NCBI GenBank assembly: GCA_030065755.1
Contig: JASJDA010000054.1
Span: 1-44,145, forward strand
DNA: 44,145 bases
Origin: Prochloraceae cyanobacterium
Lineage (GTDB): Bacteria > Cyanobacteriota > Cyanobacteriia > Cyanobacteriales > JASJDA01
Direction of reading: 5' to 3'
The translations under genes and the position numbers were made by a program. The notes under the pieces are model-generated. The model was not told the DNA's origin and did not search any database. It saw only the letters and a list, made by a program, of their open reading frames with translations. Shown piece after piece: positions 7,300 to 17,601 of this stretch; within the stretch, counting starts at the first letter, position 1; every line of letters begins with the position of its first letter.

Positions 7300-10200
7300 A
7301 TGCTCGCAGAATTCTGGTATCTAGGACAAATAGAATTACTTTGGTTGTCTGCAATTTCAGACGCACTAATCGGTATAGCTTGTTTTGCCATAGCTATCTT
7401 AATACTATATTACATCAGAAAATTCAGTGATGTCAATCTCAAACAAAATTTTATATTTATCACAGCTTTTATTATTTGCTGGGGCACCATTAATATCGTA
7501 AAAATATCGACAATTTGGGCTCCTACGGACTGGTTATATGGCGCGATCGATGTATTTACAGCTTTAATATCATCTTATACAGTCCTAATCTTAATTCTCA
7601 AAATTATAATCAATGGCGAGCCCACAGAAGAAACAGCCATAAATTCTAATATAGAGAGTAAGATATTTAGAGTTGACCCCAATCTTTCTCAACAAATAGC
7701 TGACAACACAGAGCAAATACAAAAACTAGGGGAACAACTTAAAAGGGAAATTACAACATTCCAGAAAAGACAGAACAGATACCAGTCATCAACTGAAGAA
7801 CTTTGGGGAAATTTTCCAGATCGAATCATCTCCGATCTCTCCCCTGAAAAAGAACTCATATTTTATCAATTTACATTCGATCGCGTTAGAGATGCAATGT
7901 TTTTAATCGACCCAGACGCTAAATTTGTCTGTGTTAATGAGGCAGCTTGTAAAGCTCTAGGTTATTCTCGCGAAGAGCTTCTCAATATGAGCATTTCTAA
8001 AATATATCCTTACCTTACCAAAGAAGTGTGGGAAAATCATTGGGAGCAAGTCAGACAGCATAAATCTTTGACGACAGAAGCGATCCATCGCAGCAAAAAC
8101 GGTAAAAACATCCCTGTAGAACTCACTCTCAATTACTTAAAATTAGACGATAAAGAATACCAGTGCGCGATCGCCAGGGATATTAGCTCTCGCAAACAGA
8201 TAGAAGAAAACTTGCGCCAAAGTGAATCTTCTATTCGAGCCTTATATAAGGTAGCTTCAGCTAGAGATCTGAGTTTTGAAGAAAAAGTAGAAGAATTTTT
8301 AGTAATGGGTTGTCGTCGTTTCGATCTCGATATCGGCATTCTCTCTCGCATAGAAGGCGATCGCTACGAAGTAATAGCCGTACATTCAGCAGAACAAAAT
8401 ATACCCAAAGGGGCAATTTTCAATTTGAGCCAAACTTATTGCTGCGAAACCCTTAAAGCCCAAGGTCCAATAGGCTTTGAATCCGCTAGCGACTCAGAAT
8501 GGCACCAACATCCCGCTTATAAGCAACTTAAGCTAGAAGCATACATGGGCATAGCTGTCATCGTAAATCATACAATATACGGCACCCTCAATTTTTCTAG
8601 CGCCAATAAACGCTCTCGAAGCTTCAGCTCAGTAGATTTTCAAACCATCGAACTAATGGCACAGTGGTTAGGGAATCAAATAGAGCGTAACGAAGCAACG
8701 GTTGCTGTCGAAAATCAATTCCAGCGAGTTATGTTGCTCGAAAAGATTACTCAAGGAATACGCAATAGTTTAGAGACGGAGAAAATTTTCCAAACCGCTG
8801 CAGTCCAAGTAGGTAAAGTTTTTGGCGTTAATCGCTGCATCATTCGCACCTACCATGGGGGCAAAAAAGAGCTGGAAAGCCCTCAGGTAGCAGAATATCT
8901 CGAACCAGGTTATAAATCAGTTTTAGACTTAAAAATTCCCTACGAAGGAAATCCCCACGCTCAAAAAGTATTAGCCACAGATAAAGCCATCGCTTCCGAC
9001 AACGTATATGAAAATCCTCTTTTAGAAAACACAAGATCTGTTTGCACCCAGATGGGCTTAAAATCTATGTTAGCCATTCGCACCTCTTATCAAGGTAAGC
9101 CCAACGGTATTATTGCTCTACATCAGTGCGATCGCTTTCGAGTTTGGAATCAAAACGAAATCGAACTTTTAGAAACCGTTGCTGCTCAAGTAGGTATAGC
9201 CCTTGCTCAAGCTCAACTTCTAGAACAAGAACAAAAGCAAAGAAAAGAAATTGCAGCTAGCAACCTCGCATTAAAAAAAGCCACACAGGAAGCTGAAGCA
9301 GCAAACCGAGCGAAAAGCGAATTTCTAGCAGTGATGAGCCACGAAATCCGTACCCCGATGAACGCAATTATCGGCATGACGGGGTTATTGCTAGATACAC
9401 AATTAACCCGCGAACAGTATGATTTCGCCGAAACCATACGCAGCAGTGGAGATTCTCTACTGAGCCTCATCAACGACATTTTAGATTTTTCCAAAATAGA
9501 ATCAGACAAACTGGATTTGGAAAAACAACCTTTTAACCTCAGAAATTGCGTTGAGGAAGCTTTAGAGTTGTTAGCTCCTGCTGCTGCAAAAAAACAGATA
9601 GAATTAGCTTACTTAATTGACCCCAAAGTACCCTCCGCTATTTTAGGCGACGTTACTCGGCTGCGCCAGATTCTCGTTAATTTGCTCAGTAATGCCGTTA
9701 AATTTACCGAGTCGGGAGAAGTGGTCTTGACCGTTACCTTCGGCATGTCTCTATCTTATGGAAAAGAACTTTACCAGCTTCAATTTGCAGTCAGAGATAC
9801 CGGAATTGGTATTGACCCCGATCGAATGCACCGTCTATTTAAGTCCTTCAGTCAAATAGATACATCGACAACGCGGAAATATGGCGGGACGGGGTTGGGA
9901 CTGGCAATTAGCAAGCGCCTCTGTGAAATGATGGGGGGTAAAATGTGGGTAGAAAGCGGCGGCATATTAGGAGGAGAACCGCCTTTAGGATGGAATCGAT
10001 CGTCAGGGCTAAATCTGCCTTCTCTCAAAAGTGGCTCCACTTTCTATTTCACTATTGTTGCCTCTTCCGTACCAGATTCCAGTATCATTAACCTGCAGAA
10101 AATCCCTTCTTCATCCATTATTGGCAAGCGCTTGCTAGTTGTTGAAGATAACGAAACTAACCGTAAAATTCTCACCCTGCAAGCAAACTCTTGGGGTTTT

Positions 10201-11379
10201 GAAGTAATTGCTGTGGATGGGTTTAGAAAAGCTCTTAAATTACTCAAACAAGAAGAAGTTTTTGACGCTGCCATTCTAGACCTGCACATGCCAGAAATGA
10301 ATGGATTGAATCTGGCTTCTACGATTCATTCTCTTCCCTTTTATAAGGATTTACCGATCGTAGTTCTTTCTTCTGTAGGTAGTTGTTCTTGCGACGTAAC
10401 TGAACCAGATTCAGATATTACTATCTGTCTTTCCAAACCTGTTAAGCAATCCCATCTTTACGAGGTTCTCCACCAGATCTTCAGTAAAAATTTGGCTGAA
10501 ATCCAAATCTATAAAAGCAAACCAAATGCAATTCACAGCAATCTAGCTCAAAAACTTCCTCTCCGCGTACTATTGGCAGAAGACGTACCCGTCAATCAGA
10601 AAGTTTTCCTGAATATGCTTCGACGCTTAGGCTACCGCGCCGATACTGCTAGTAACGGAGTCGAAGTATTACAAGCTTTGCGGCGCCAAACTTACGACGT
10701 TATCTTCACCGACATACAAATGCCAGAAATGGACGGTTTGGAAGTCACTCGTCGAATCCGCAAACAACAAGGCTCCCTCATTTCACCCTGGATTATTGCC
10801 ATGACTGCCCATGCCATGAAGAGCCATCGTCAGCAATGTTTGGATGCTGGCATGAATGATTATATTAGTAAACCCGTGCGTTTAGAAGATATCGTCGAAG
10901 CACTACAAGGATATCAACAGTTTCTCAAGACTAACAACAGGAGCGTTCCTCAAGAACAAAACAATTTAAAACCACAAAAAAACCAAAATATCAATAAAGC
11001 CCCAGTTCTCGACTACAAAGTTCTAGAAAATATTAGAGAGATAGCAGAAGACGACGCAGACGAACTACTATCCGATATTATTAAAACTTATATAGAAAAT
11101 GCTCCAGAGCGATTGTCAGCGATCGCCTATGCCATAAAAAAAGACAATCCAACTGACTTATCAGATTCGGCGCACGCTTTCAGTTCCGTGTCCGGTACCA
11201 TGGGAGCAATGGGCTTAAATAAGATTTGTAAGTCTCTAGAAGCGATCGGCGACGCTGGAACTACTAATGGGGCTAAAACCCTACTATATAAACTAGAGAT
11301 TGAATCCCAACAAGTCATTGCTGCTTTGCAAGAAGAACTTAAAAAGATGGAACGCACCCAAACTAAACCGAGGTTCTAG
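7300..11379 (+). CDS. Hybrid histidine kinase with degenerate ethylene-binding-like membrane domain (PAS-GAF-GAF-HK-REC-REC-HPt)
   Basis: The protein has 1359 residues. Residues 1-105 form three membrane helices laid out like the ETR1 ethylene-binding domain (LSAISD, then [12 protein letters not shown]). The Asp is kept (D21), but the copper-ligand positions carry Trp61 and Asn65, and Tyr and Pro of the second motif are Cys28 and Ala32. A short coiled coil, a PAS (about 195-300) and two GAF domains (about 315-465 and 480-640) follow. The HisKA H-box SHEIRTPMN has His681, and the ATPase has DTGIGI and GTGLGL. REC1 has Asp994 and Lys1046, REC2 has Asp1138 and Lys1191, and the HPt has His1292. 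All phosphorelay residues are present, so it should be a working phosphorelay whose membrane sensor has lost ethylene binding. Confidence 0.9.
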   Translation: MLAEFWYLGQIELLWLSAISDALIGIACFAIAILILYYIRKFSDVNLKQNFIFITAFIICWGTINIVKISTIWAPTDWLYGAIDVFTALISSYTVLILILKIIINGEPTEETAINSNIESKIFRVDPNLSQQIADNTEQIQKLGEQLKREITTFQKRQNRYQSSTEELWGNFPDRIISDLSPEKELIFYQFTFDRVRDAMFLIDPDAKFVCVNEAACKALGYSREELLNMSISKIYPYLTKEVWENHWEQVRQHKSLTTEAIHRSKNGKNIPVELTLNYLKLDDKEYQCAIARDISSRKQIEENLRQSESSIRALYKVASARDLSFEEKVEEFLVMGCRRFDLDIGILSRIEGDRYEVIAVHSAEQNIPKGAIFNLSQTYCCETLKAQGPIGFESASDSEWHQHPAYKQLKLEAYMGIAVIVNHTIYGTLNFSSANKRSRSFSSVDFQTIELMAQWLGNQIERNEATVAVENQFQRVMLLEKITQGIRNSLETEKIFQTAAVQVGKVFGVNRCIIRTYHGGKKELESPQVAEYLEPGYKSVLDLKIPYEGNPHAQKVLATDKAIASDNVYENPLLENTRSVCTQMGLKSMLAIRTSYQGKPNGIIALHQCDRFRVWNQNEIELLETVAAQVGIALAQAQLLEQEQKQRKEIAASNLALKKATQEAEAANRAKSEFLAVMSHEIRTPMNAIIGMTGLLLDTQLTREQYDFAETIRSSGDSLLSLINDILDFSKIESDKLDLEKQPFNLRNCVEEALELLAPAAAKKQIELAYLIDPKVPSAILGDVTRLRQILVNLLSNAVKFTESGEVVLTVTFGMSLSYGKELYQLQFAVRDTGIGIDPDRMHRLFKSFSQIDTSTTRKYGGTGLGLAISKRLCEMMGGKMWVESGGILGGEPPLGWNRSSGLNLPSLKSGSTFYFTIVASSVPDSSIINLQKIPSSSIIGKRLLVVEDNETNRKILTLQANSWGFEVIAVDGFRKALKLLKQEEVFDAAILDLHMPEMNGLNLASTIHSLPFYKDLPIVVLSSVGSCSCDVTEPDSDITICLSKPVKQSHLYEVLHQIFSKNLAEIQIYKSKPNAIHSNLAQKLPLRVLLAEDVPVNQKVFLNMLRRLGYRADTASNGVEVLQALRRQTYDVIFTDIQMPEMDGLEVTRRIRKQQGSLISPWIIAMTAHAMKSHRQQCLDAGMNDYISKPVRLEDIVEALQGYQQFLKTNNRSVPQEQNNLKPQKNQNINKAPVLDYKVLENIREIAEDDADELLSDIIKTYIENAPERLSAIAYAIKKDNPTDLSDSAHAFSSVSGTMGAMGLNKICKSLEAIGDAGTTNGAKTLLYKLEIESQQVIAALQEELKKMERTQTKPRF

Positions 11380-11478
11380 TTAGAGAATTAAAGATCTTAA
11401 CGAGATTTTGAGATGTAAACTAGAAGTATCAGATAAAAAAAATTATAATTTCTCTGACAAAAAAAGAGGAGGAAATAA

Positions 11479-12846
11479 ATGGGGATCGCTACAGTTAACC
11501 CAGCAACCGGAGAAACATTAAAAACATTTAAGCCTTTAACAGATGAGCAAATAGAAGAAAAATTAGCTACAGCACAATCGAGTTTTGAGCAATATCGCCA
11601 AACCTCAATGGAACAAAGAAGTGAATGGTTGATTGCAGCAGCAGAGATTTTAGAAAGAGATAAAGAAAAATTTGCCCAGATAATGACAACAGAAATGGGC
11701 AAACCCATAAAAGGAGCGATCTCCGAAGCCCAAAAATGCGCCTGGGTCTGCCGTTACTACGCCGAAAACGCCCCTAAATTCCTCGCAGATACCCCAGTAT
11801 CCACCGATGCAACATCTAGCTTTGTTCGCTATCTACCTTTAGGAGTCGTCTTGGCAGTAATGCCTTGGAATTTTCCTTTTTGGCAAGTATTCCGCTTCGC
11901 TGCACCCGCATTAATGGCAGGAAACGCAGGTCTACTAAAACACGCCTCCAACGTCCCCCAGTGCGCCCTAGCAATAGAAGCAATAATTTCCGAAGCAGGA
12001 TTTCCCCAGGGGATATTTCAAACCTTACTCGTAGGGTCAGATAAAGTAGAAAAAATTATTAGCGACGATCGCGTTAAAGCAGCAGCCCTGACTGGAAGTG
12101 AAAAAGCAGGGGCGAGTTTAGCTTCAGCAGCAGGAAAACAAATCAAAAAAACCGTCCTAGAATTAGGCGGTAGCGACCCATTTGTGATTTTAGAAAGTGC
12201 CGATCTAGAAGCAGCAGTCTCCACAGCAGTAACAGCGAGAATGCTCAATAACGGTCAATCCTGTATAGCAGCCAAAAGATTCATCGTCGCCGATCGCATT
12301 GCTGACGAATTCCAGCAGAAACTAATAGAGAAATTTCAAACCCTCAAAGTCGGAGATCCGACCGACGAAAATACAGATATTGGCCCCTTAGCAACTCCAG
12401 GGATCGTAGCAGATATAGACCGACAAGTACGAGAAACAGTATCCATGGGTGGAAAAATCCTCATAGGAGGTAAACCCTTGGACGATCGCCCAGGAAACTT
12501 TTATCCTCCGACCATTCTCGCCAATATACCTAAAGGTTCTCCAGGAGAAATAGAAGAATTTTTTGGTCCAGTCGCCTTAATGTTTCGAGTCGCAAATATA
12601 GACGAAGCTATTGCCCTTGCTAATAATAGCGAATTTGGACTCGGTGCGAGTGGTTGGACAAAAGACGAAAAAGAGCGCGATCGCCTCATTAACGAATTAG
12701 AAGCTGGTGCAGTATTTATCAATGGTTTAGTTAAATCCGACCCTCGTCTTCCCTTCGGAGGAATCAAGCGATCGGGATACGGAAGAGAATTAGGTGTTGA
12801 CGGTATTAGAGAATTTGTTAACATCAAGACCATTTGGGTTAAATAG
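11479..12846 (+). CDS. gabD: Succinate-semialdehyde dehydrogenase
   Basis: This aldehyde dehydrogenase oxidises succinic semialdehyde to succinate with NAD(P)+. It has 455 residues. The catalytic Cys262 lies in [12 protein letters not shown] and the general base Glu228 in [18 protein letters not shown] and LTGSEKAG form the coenzyme site. A strong ribosome binding site (AGAGGAGG) precedes the ATG. The next gene on the strand is an acetolactate-synthase-like ThDP enzyme. In Synechococcus sp. PCC 7002 this gene pair encodes SSADH and 2-oxoglutarate decarboxylase, which together bypass the missing 2-oxoglutarate dehydrogenase and close the TCA cycle. That context decides the substrate here; by sequence alone other short aldehydes would be possible. 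Confidence 0.9.
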   Translation: MGIATVNPATGETLKTFKPLTDEQIEEKLATAQSSFEQYRQTSMEQRSEWLIAAAEILERDKEKFAQIMTTEMGKPIKGAISEAQKCAWVCRYYAENAPKFLADTPVSTDATSSFVRYLPLGVVLAVMPWNFPFWQVFRFAAPALMAGNAGLLKHASNVPQCALAIEAIISEAGFPQGIFQTLLVGSDKVEKIISDDRVKAAALTGSEKAGASLASAAGKQIKKTVLELGGSDPFVILESADLEAAVSTAVTARMLNNGQSCIAAKRFIVADRIADEFQQKLIEKFQTLKVGDPTDENTDIGPLATPGIVADIDRQVRETVSMGGKILIGGKPLDDRPGNFYPPTILANIPKGSPGEIEEFFGPVALMFRVANIDEAIALANNSEFGLGASGWTKDEKERDRLINELEAGAVFINGLVKSDPRLPFGGIKRSGYGRELGVDGIREFVNIKTIWVK

Positions 12847-12919
12847 TAATAGCAACAGTCAGTTGGTATGGCTAAAAAAAAAATTAGTGGCTAAATTAAA
12901 AACACTATCGATTAAGTTA

Positions 12920-12963
12920 GCTCCCGCAAGGTTAGTTTGCAAGCAGACAAACCCAGCGGGAGC
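12920..12963 (+). promoter_or_regulatory. Intercistronic hairpin between SSADH and 2-OG decarboxylase genes
   Basis: GCTCCCGC (12920-12927) pairs perfectly with GCGGGAGC (12956-12963). An inner stem GTTTG/CAAAC lies at 12935-12939 and 12948-12952. There is no T-run after it, so it is not a standard terminator. It may set mRNA stability or the ratio of the two enzymes. Confidence 0.5.
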
Positions 12964-13015
12964 CAATATGCATAAACTAACAAATTAGGCACGACAACTA
13001 TTGGGAGGAAAAGTC

Positions 13016-14665
13016 ATGGGGGAGTTAAACACAGCCGAATTACTAATTCAATGCTTAGAAAATGAAGGGGTTGAATATATTTTTGGACTTCCAGGAGAAG
13101 AAAACCTACACCTTTTAGAAGCAATCAAAAATTCATCAATTCAATTCATTACCACCCGTCACGAACAAGGTGCAGCTTTCATGGCTGACGTTTACGGACG
13201 TTTGACAGGTAAAGCCGGAGTTTGTCTTTCTACTTTAGGACCTGGGGCTACTAATTTGATGACAGGAGTTGCCGATGCCAATCTAGACGGCGCACCCCTG
13301 GTTGCAATTACCGGACAAGTTGGAACCGATCGGATGCACATCGAATCCCACCAATATTTAGATTTAGTGGCGATGTTTGCACCAGTAACGAAATGGAACA
13401 CTCAAATTGTTCGACCCAGTAACACCCCAGAAATTATTCGCAAAGCCTTTAAAATAGCGCAAAGCGAGAAACCAGGAGCAGTTCACATTGACTTGCCAGA
13501 AAATATTGCTGCCATGCCAGCCCCAGGTAAAATTCTCAAAAAAGACACTCTAGAGAAAGTTTATAGTTCTTGGCGAAGTCTAAATGCAGCCGCAGCAGCT
13601 ATTTCTAAAGCCAAAGACCCCATAATTTTAGCTGGAAATGGTACAATTCGTTCCGCAGCTAGTGATGCTTTAACTAACTTTGCCACCAACCTCAATATTC
13701 CAGTAATTAATAGTTTTATGGGTAAAGGAGCAATTCCCTACACCCATCCCCTTTCCCTCTGGACTGTAGGACTGCAACAAAGAGATATTATTAGCTGTGC
13801 TTTTGACAAAGCCGACCTAGTAATTGCTATTGGTTATGACTTAATCGAATATTCTCCTAAAAAATGGAATCCTGAAGGCAAGATTCCCATTATTCATATC
13901 GGCACGACCCCAGCAGAAATCGACAGCAGTTATATTCCCTCGGTCGAAGTAGTAGGGGATATTTCCGATTCTCTCGATGAAATAAGCAAACGGGCCGATC
14001 GTCAAAATCAACCCAAGTCAGTAATAGCCCATTTGCGGACTCAAATCGTAGAAAATTACGAACGCTACGCAAACGACGAAGGATTTCCTATCAAACCGCA
14101 AAAGATAATTTACGATCTCAGGCAAGTAATGGGGCCAGAAGATATTGTTATCTCCGATGTCGGGGCTCATAAAATGTGGATGGCACGCCAATATCATTGC
14201 GATTGTCCCAATACTTGCATTATTTCCAACGGTTTTGCTGCTATGGGAATAGCTATTCCAGGGGCGCTAGCAGCTAAGTTAGTTCATCCCGATAAAAAAG
14301 TAGTAGCTGTGACTGGCGACGGCGGTTTTATGATGAACTGTCAAGAATTAGAAACCGCCTTGAGGGTAGGAAATCCTTTCGTAACTCTGATTTTTAACGA
14401 TAACGGTTATGGTTTAATCGAGTGGAAGCAAATTAATCAGTTTGGCGAACCTGCTTTTATTAGATTTGGCAATCCCGATTTTGTTAAATTTGCCGAAAGT
14501 ATGGGCCTCAAAGGTTACCGAGTCGAATCTGCTGTCGATTTAATTCCCATACTCAAAACAGCCCTGGCAGATGACGTTCCCTCCGTAATTGACTGTCCGG
14601 TAGATTATGGAGAAAATCTGCGCCTCTCCCAAGAATCTGGAGATTTGACCTGTCAAGTTTTGTAG
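13016..14665 (+). CDS. 2-oxoglutarate decarboxylase (acetolactate-synthase-like ThDP enzyme)
   Basis: The start is placed at ATG 13016 because GGGAGGAA lies 5 bases upstream; this gives 549 residues. The protein has the full ThDP-enzyme architecture: an N-terminal PYR domain with the catalytic Glu50 in TTRHEQGAAFMADVYGR, a central Rossmann-like domain, and a C-terminal PP domain with GDGGFMMN followed by NDNGYG. Sequence annotation would read acetolactate synthase. However, it lies behind SSADH exactly as the 2-oxoglutarate decarboxylase of Synechococcus sp. PCC 7002 does, and no small regulatory subunit is nearby. It should convert 2-oxoglutarate to succinic semialdehyde and CO2 in the cytosol. 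The 169-bp gap holds a strong hairpin. Confidence 0.85.
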   Translation: MGELNTAELLIQCLENEGVEYIFGLPGEENLHLLEAIKNSSIQFITTRHEQGAAFMADVYGRLTGKAGVCLSTLGPGATNLMTGVADANLDGAPLVAITGQVGTDRMHIESHQYLDLVAMFAPVTKWNTQIVRPSNTPEIIRKAFKIAQSEKPGAVHIDLPENIAAMPAPGKILKKDTLEKVYSSWRSLNAAAAAISKAKDPIILAGNGTIRSAASDALTNFATNLNIPVINSFMGKGAIPYTHPLSLWTVGLQQRDIISCAFDKADLVIAIGYDLIEYSPKKWNPEGKIPIIHIGTTPAEIDSSYIPSVEVVGDISDSLDEISKRADRQNQPKSVIAHLRTQIVENYERYANDEGFPIKPQKIIYDLRQVMGPEDIVISDVGAHKMWMARQYHCDCPNTCIISNGFAAMGIAIPGALAAKLVHPDKKVVAVTGDGGFMMNCQELETALRVGNPFVTLIFNDNGYGLIEWKQINQFGEPAFIRFGNPDFVKFAESMGLKGYRVESAVDLIPILKTALADDVPSVIDCPVDYGENLRLSQESGDLTCQVL

Positions 14666-14756
14666 TAATAAGTATGCACGAGAAAATTTGACGAAGTGCG
14701 ATCGTCTGCTAATGCTTCATTAATTTTTAGTTTCAGAAAACGGTAATCAATCGACA

Positions 14757-16901
14757 TTAAGGAGTCAAAAAAACTAAATGCTCGCCCTCAAGCTGACCTA
14801 ACTGTTCTGCAGTACCAGTTAGTCTCAACTTTCCCTTATCTAATAAGGCGATAAAATCCGCACGCAGAATTACTCTGGGGCGGTGGCTAATTATAATTGT
14901 CGTTTTGCCCTGTCTGTAATATAAAAGTTTATCTAGCACTTGGGTTTCGCTAACTGGATCGAGAGAGCCTGTAGATTCATCTAAAATTAGCACTGGTGGG
15001 TCATTGACAATTGCTCTAGCTATGGCTAATCTTTGCCTCTGACCCCCTGAAAGATTGGCGCCAAATTCCCCTAAAACTGTTTGGTATTTGTCGGGCAGTT
15101 CGCTGATAAACTCGTCAGCACTAGCGATCTGGCAAGCTCTAACAATCTGCTCAAAACCGATCTGAGGCGAACCCAGACGGAAGTTTTCCATAATTGAGCG
15201 ACTCCAAAAATGCGGTTCCTGGGGAACTAGCACTACTTGCTGTCGCAAACACTCCAGAGAGAGATCTTGCTGGTTGTAGATGCCAAAGCAGATATTGCCA
15301 GACTGAAGCTGATATAATCCGGCAATCAGTTTAACAAGGGTACTTTTGCCACAGCCAGATTGACCGATTAAGGCAGTTACTTGACCGCCAGGAATAGTAA
15401 GAGAAAAATCTTGTAGCAGGTCAACTCTCCCGATGTGGTGAAAGTTGAGCTGGGTGCAGGCGATATCGGCATTGCTAGGAATTTCTACCCAAGGCAAAAT
15501 ATTCTCCTCTCGCTCTTCTGGGGTGCTATCAATTATCTCACCAAGCCTCTGGGTAGCAGTTTGGGCGCGGGCGAATTCATCGACAAACTCGACTAAGATT
15601 TTGATTAAGGAAGTAAAATTGGCATTCATGGCATGAAATGCCAGCAGTTGACCGATGCTTAATTCTTGGCGAATCACCAGGGTACTGCCAAACCAGAGGA
15701 TTCCGATCGTGCCAATGCCAGAAACTAATTTAGAGAAGACCCTGTTGATAATATTAATTTGAATCGTTTGCAAGGTGATGTTGGCAAGGCGACCAAAGCG
15801 GCTTTGTAATTCTTCCCAGGTTTGGGGAGCGGCGTTGGTAGTTTTGAGGGTGAGGGCACCTTTGAAGGTTTCTACTAATACCCCCTGGTTTTCGGCTGCT
15901 GTAACTAAAACTTTGCGAGTTTTCTGTCGCAGTGCGGGCAGAAAAATGAGAGTGGAGACCGTCATGCTAGCGGCAACAAATAAAGCGGCGATCGTGAGTT
16001 TCCAACTATAGAAGAACATGAAACCCAAGGAAACCAAGGCGATAAAAGACTGACTGGGTATCCTAATAACAACTCGGGAGACGAGTCGGTTAATTTCGCG
16101 AATGTCTCGCAGGCGACTGACGATTTCGCCACTGCGACGGGCTTCGTAGTAATTGAGGGGCAAGCGCAGGATTTGTCGTCCGAATTCCAAAACTAATCCT
16201 AATTGCAGGCGCTGAGCGAATTGAGCAATTAAGTGGGACTGCACCAGTTGAAATGTGCTGCTGAATAGATTCATCGTCACCACCCCAATAACCACTGCAG
16301 TCAGCAGTTGAGTATCTCCCCGCACTAACACGTCATCGGTGAGGATTTGTATCAGGAGGGGAGTGGCGAGGGAGAGGAGTCCGACGACGAGATTGATCGC
16401 CAGCGCCTCGAGAATAATAGGGCGGTATGTCCCAACTCGTGCCAAGAAGCGTCCGAAGCCGCTAACTCGATCGTCTGGTTGCTCGTAAAAGCGACTTTCA
16501 TCTGGCACTAGCAGCAGCATGACCAAATTAGCCCAACCTGCAGTTAATTCCTCGCGGCTGAGGTAGCGAATGCCCACGCCAGGATCTGCGATCGCGTATT
16601 TTTGGCCCTTTTTCCCGTACAAGACAACCCAGTGGTGACCTTTCCAGTGAACGATCGCGGGTAGAGGAGCTCGATCGAGTTGGTCGATAATTTCAGGAGA
16701 GGCTTTGACTTGGCGGGCGTTGAATCCCAAAGCTTCTGCACCCCGCCTCAAACCCAGCAAAGTAGTACCCAATTGCCCCGTTCCGATCGCTTCTCGGATG
16801 CGATTGATGCCAAAGGTACGCCCGTAGTATTTGACTACCGTAGCAATACAGGCGGCACCGCAGTCTTCCTCACTATGTTGGAGTACGCACGGGTATTTCA
16901 T
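14757..16901 (-). CDS. C39-peptidase ABC exporter for double-glycine peptides (PCAT; PteB-like)
   Basis: The 714-residue protein is a peptidase-containing ABC transporter. The N-terminal C39 domain (1-135) has the oxyanion Gln8, catalytic Cys14 in EEDCGAAC, His90 in KGHHWVVL and Asp106 in ADPG, so it should be active. The membrane domain (about 155-440) has six hydrophobic helices. The ATPase has Walker A GQSGCGKST, the signature LSGGQRQRLAIARA, Walker B VLILDEST and the H-loop ISHR. It would cut leaders after Gly-Gly and export the core peptide across the inner membrane. A matching substrate gene lies 360 bp upstream on the same strand. The HlyD adaptor usually found beside such exporters is only a stub here. 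Confidence 0.93.
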   Translation of the reverse strand: MKYPCVLQHSEEDCGAACIATVVKYYGRTFGINRIREAIGTGQLGTTLLGLRRGAEALGFNARQVKASPEIIDQLDRAPLPAIVHWKGHHWVVLYGKKGQKYAIADPGVGIRYLSREELTAGWANLVMLLLVPDESRFYEQPDDRVSGFGRFLARVGTYRPIILEALAINLVVGLLSLATPLLIQILTDDVLVRGDTQLLTAVVIGVVTMNLFSSTFQLVQSHLIAQFAQRLQLGLVLEFGRQILRLPLNYYEARRSGEIVSRLRDIREINRLVSRVVIRIPSQSFIALVSLGFMFFYSWKLTIAALFVAASMTVSTLIFLPALRQKTRKVLVTAAENQGVLVETFKGALTLKTTNAAPQTWEELQSRFGRLANITLQTIQINIINRVFSKLVSGIGTIGILWFGSTLVIRQELSIGQLLAFHAMNANFTSLIKILVEFVDEFARAQTATQRLGEIIDSTPEEREENILPWVEIPSNADIACTQLNFHHIGRVDLLQDFSLTIPGGQVTALIGQSGCGKSTLVKLIAGLYQLQSGNICFGIYNQQDLSLECLRQQVVLVPQEPHFWSRSIMENFRLGSPQIGFEQIVRACQIASADEFISELPDKYQTVLGEFGANLSGGQRQRLAIARAIVNDPPVLILDESTGSLDPVSETQVLDKLLYYRQGKTTIIISHRPRVILRADFIALLDKGKLRLTGTAEQLGQLEGEHLVFLTP

Positions 16902-17106
16902 CGCAATTTTAATCTGAGTTGGACTTAAACTGTTAAAAGGCTATCGCATTTGGGAAATAAGCTTAGTCTTCTTTTGAAATCCTTAATTCTAGATCGAAGT
17001 ACGCTCTTACTCATTGTTTAATTTAATAGTAAGCATTTTCAATAAGATAGTTTTTTTTAGCTTTTAAAGCTAACTTTTTTCTAATTATATTTTATCTCTT
17101 TGACAA
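16902..17106. other. Leader region of the exporter gene
   Basis: This AT-rich stretch lies upstream of the ABC exporter. A palindrome, TTAGCTTT-T-AAAGCTAA (17057-17073), sits between T-runs. It probably contains the exporter's own promoter, because a terminator-like hairpin separates it from the peptide gene. There is no clear ribosome binding site before ATG 16901. Confidence 0.35.
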
Positions 17107-17136
17107 CAAAATACTGCCTTTTGAAGACAGTATTGG
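17098..17136 (-). terminator. Terminator downstream of the double-glycine peptide gene
   Basis: AATACTG/CAGTATT (17110-17116 with 17128-17134) has a further CTT/AAG pairing inside. On the minus strand it is followed by a TTTTGTTGT tract. It would end the small peptide transcript, or allow partial read-through into the exporter. Confidence 0.5.
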
Positions 17137-17148
17137 AGTTAATTATTT

Positions 17149-17222
17149 GAGAATATCTACTCCACCGGAGCTGACAGTTTAATTGATGTTAAATCAGGGG
17201 GAAAGTTCTGGTAGATATTCTC
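17149..17222. repeat. Long 12-bp inverted repeat
   Basis: GAGAATATCTAC (17149-17160) and GTAGATATTCTC (17211-17222) are perfect inverted copies about 50 bases apart. A T-run follows on the plus strand. It lies just past the stop of the peptide gene. It may be a second terminator, a processing site, or the ends of a tiny palindromic element. Confidence 0.55.
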
Positions 17223-17260
17223 TTTTTTCAAAAACTTACTTTACTTGTTTTTAAATCTAT

Positions 17261-17416
17261 CTAGCCGCCGTCAGGACCGCTGTCAGGGAGGTCGGAGTCG
17301 CCGTCGTCTTTTTTGTCGTCGCCGTCGTCGCCGTCGTCGGGGACGATTTCGTCGCCGCCAACAAGTTTGCTAGCTAATTCGTCACTAAGGTCTTGGAAAA
17401 ATAGTTCGTCAAACAT
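17261..17416 (-). CDS. Double-glycine-leader secreted peptide precursor with Asp/Gly-rich core
   Basis: This 51-residue peptide has an excellent ribosome binding site (AAGGAGAAAGGAA) directly before its ATG. The first 21 residues form a bacteriocin-type leader, with hydrophobic positions before the processing site: FFQDLSDELASKLVGG. The predicted core of 30 residues has 13 Asp, one Glu, two Lys and eight Gly, in DDGDDGDDKKDDGDSD-type repeats, and no Cys, Thr or aromatic residues. A lanthipeptide or sactipeptide is thus excluded. The net charge near -12 suggests Ca2+ or cation binding after export. The C39 exporter downstream is its obvious processing enzyme. It recalls the EbfG biofilm peptides of Synechococcus elongatus, but homology to them is not shown. 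Confidence 0.75.
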   Translation of the reverse strand: MFDELFFQDLSDELASKLVGGDEIVPDDGDDGDDKKDDGDSDLPDSGPDGG

Positions 17417-17601
17417 TTCCTTTCTCCTTGTTTAGCCTTATGTTTCTGAGATGATAAATAGAATATTAGATTAGTCGTTGTATTCAAAACCGAGTTCTAT
17501 TTCGATTTTGTAGTTAAGAGATTGGAGAATTAGTTAGGTATCAATTTTTTTTCTTTCTTTCCATCTCTTTGCTTAGATTGTAACTTTAAAAAAATGGTTG
17601 A

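Noticed and set aside
12794-12988. Small plus-strand frame between SSADH and the decarboxylase
   Set aside because: It overlaps the SSADH end in another frame and its tail spans the intercistronic hairpin; there is no ribosome binding site.
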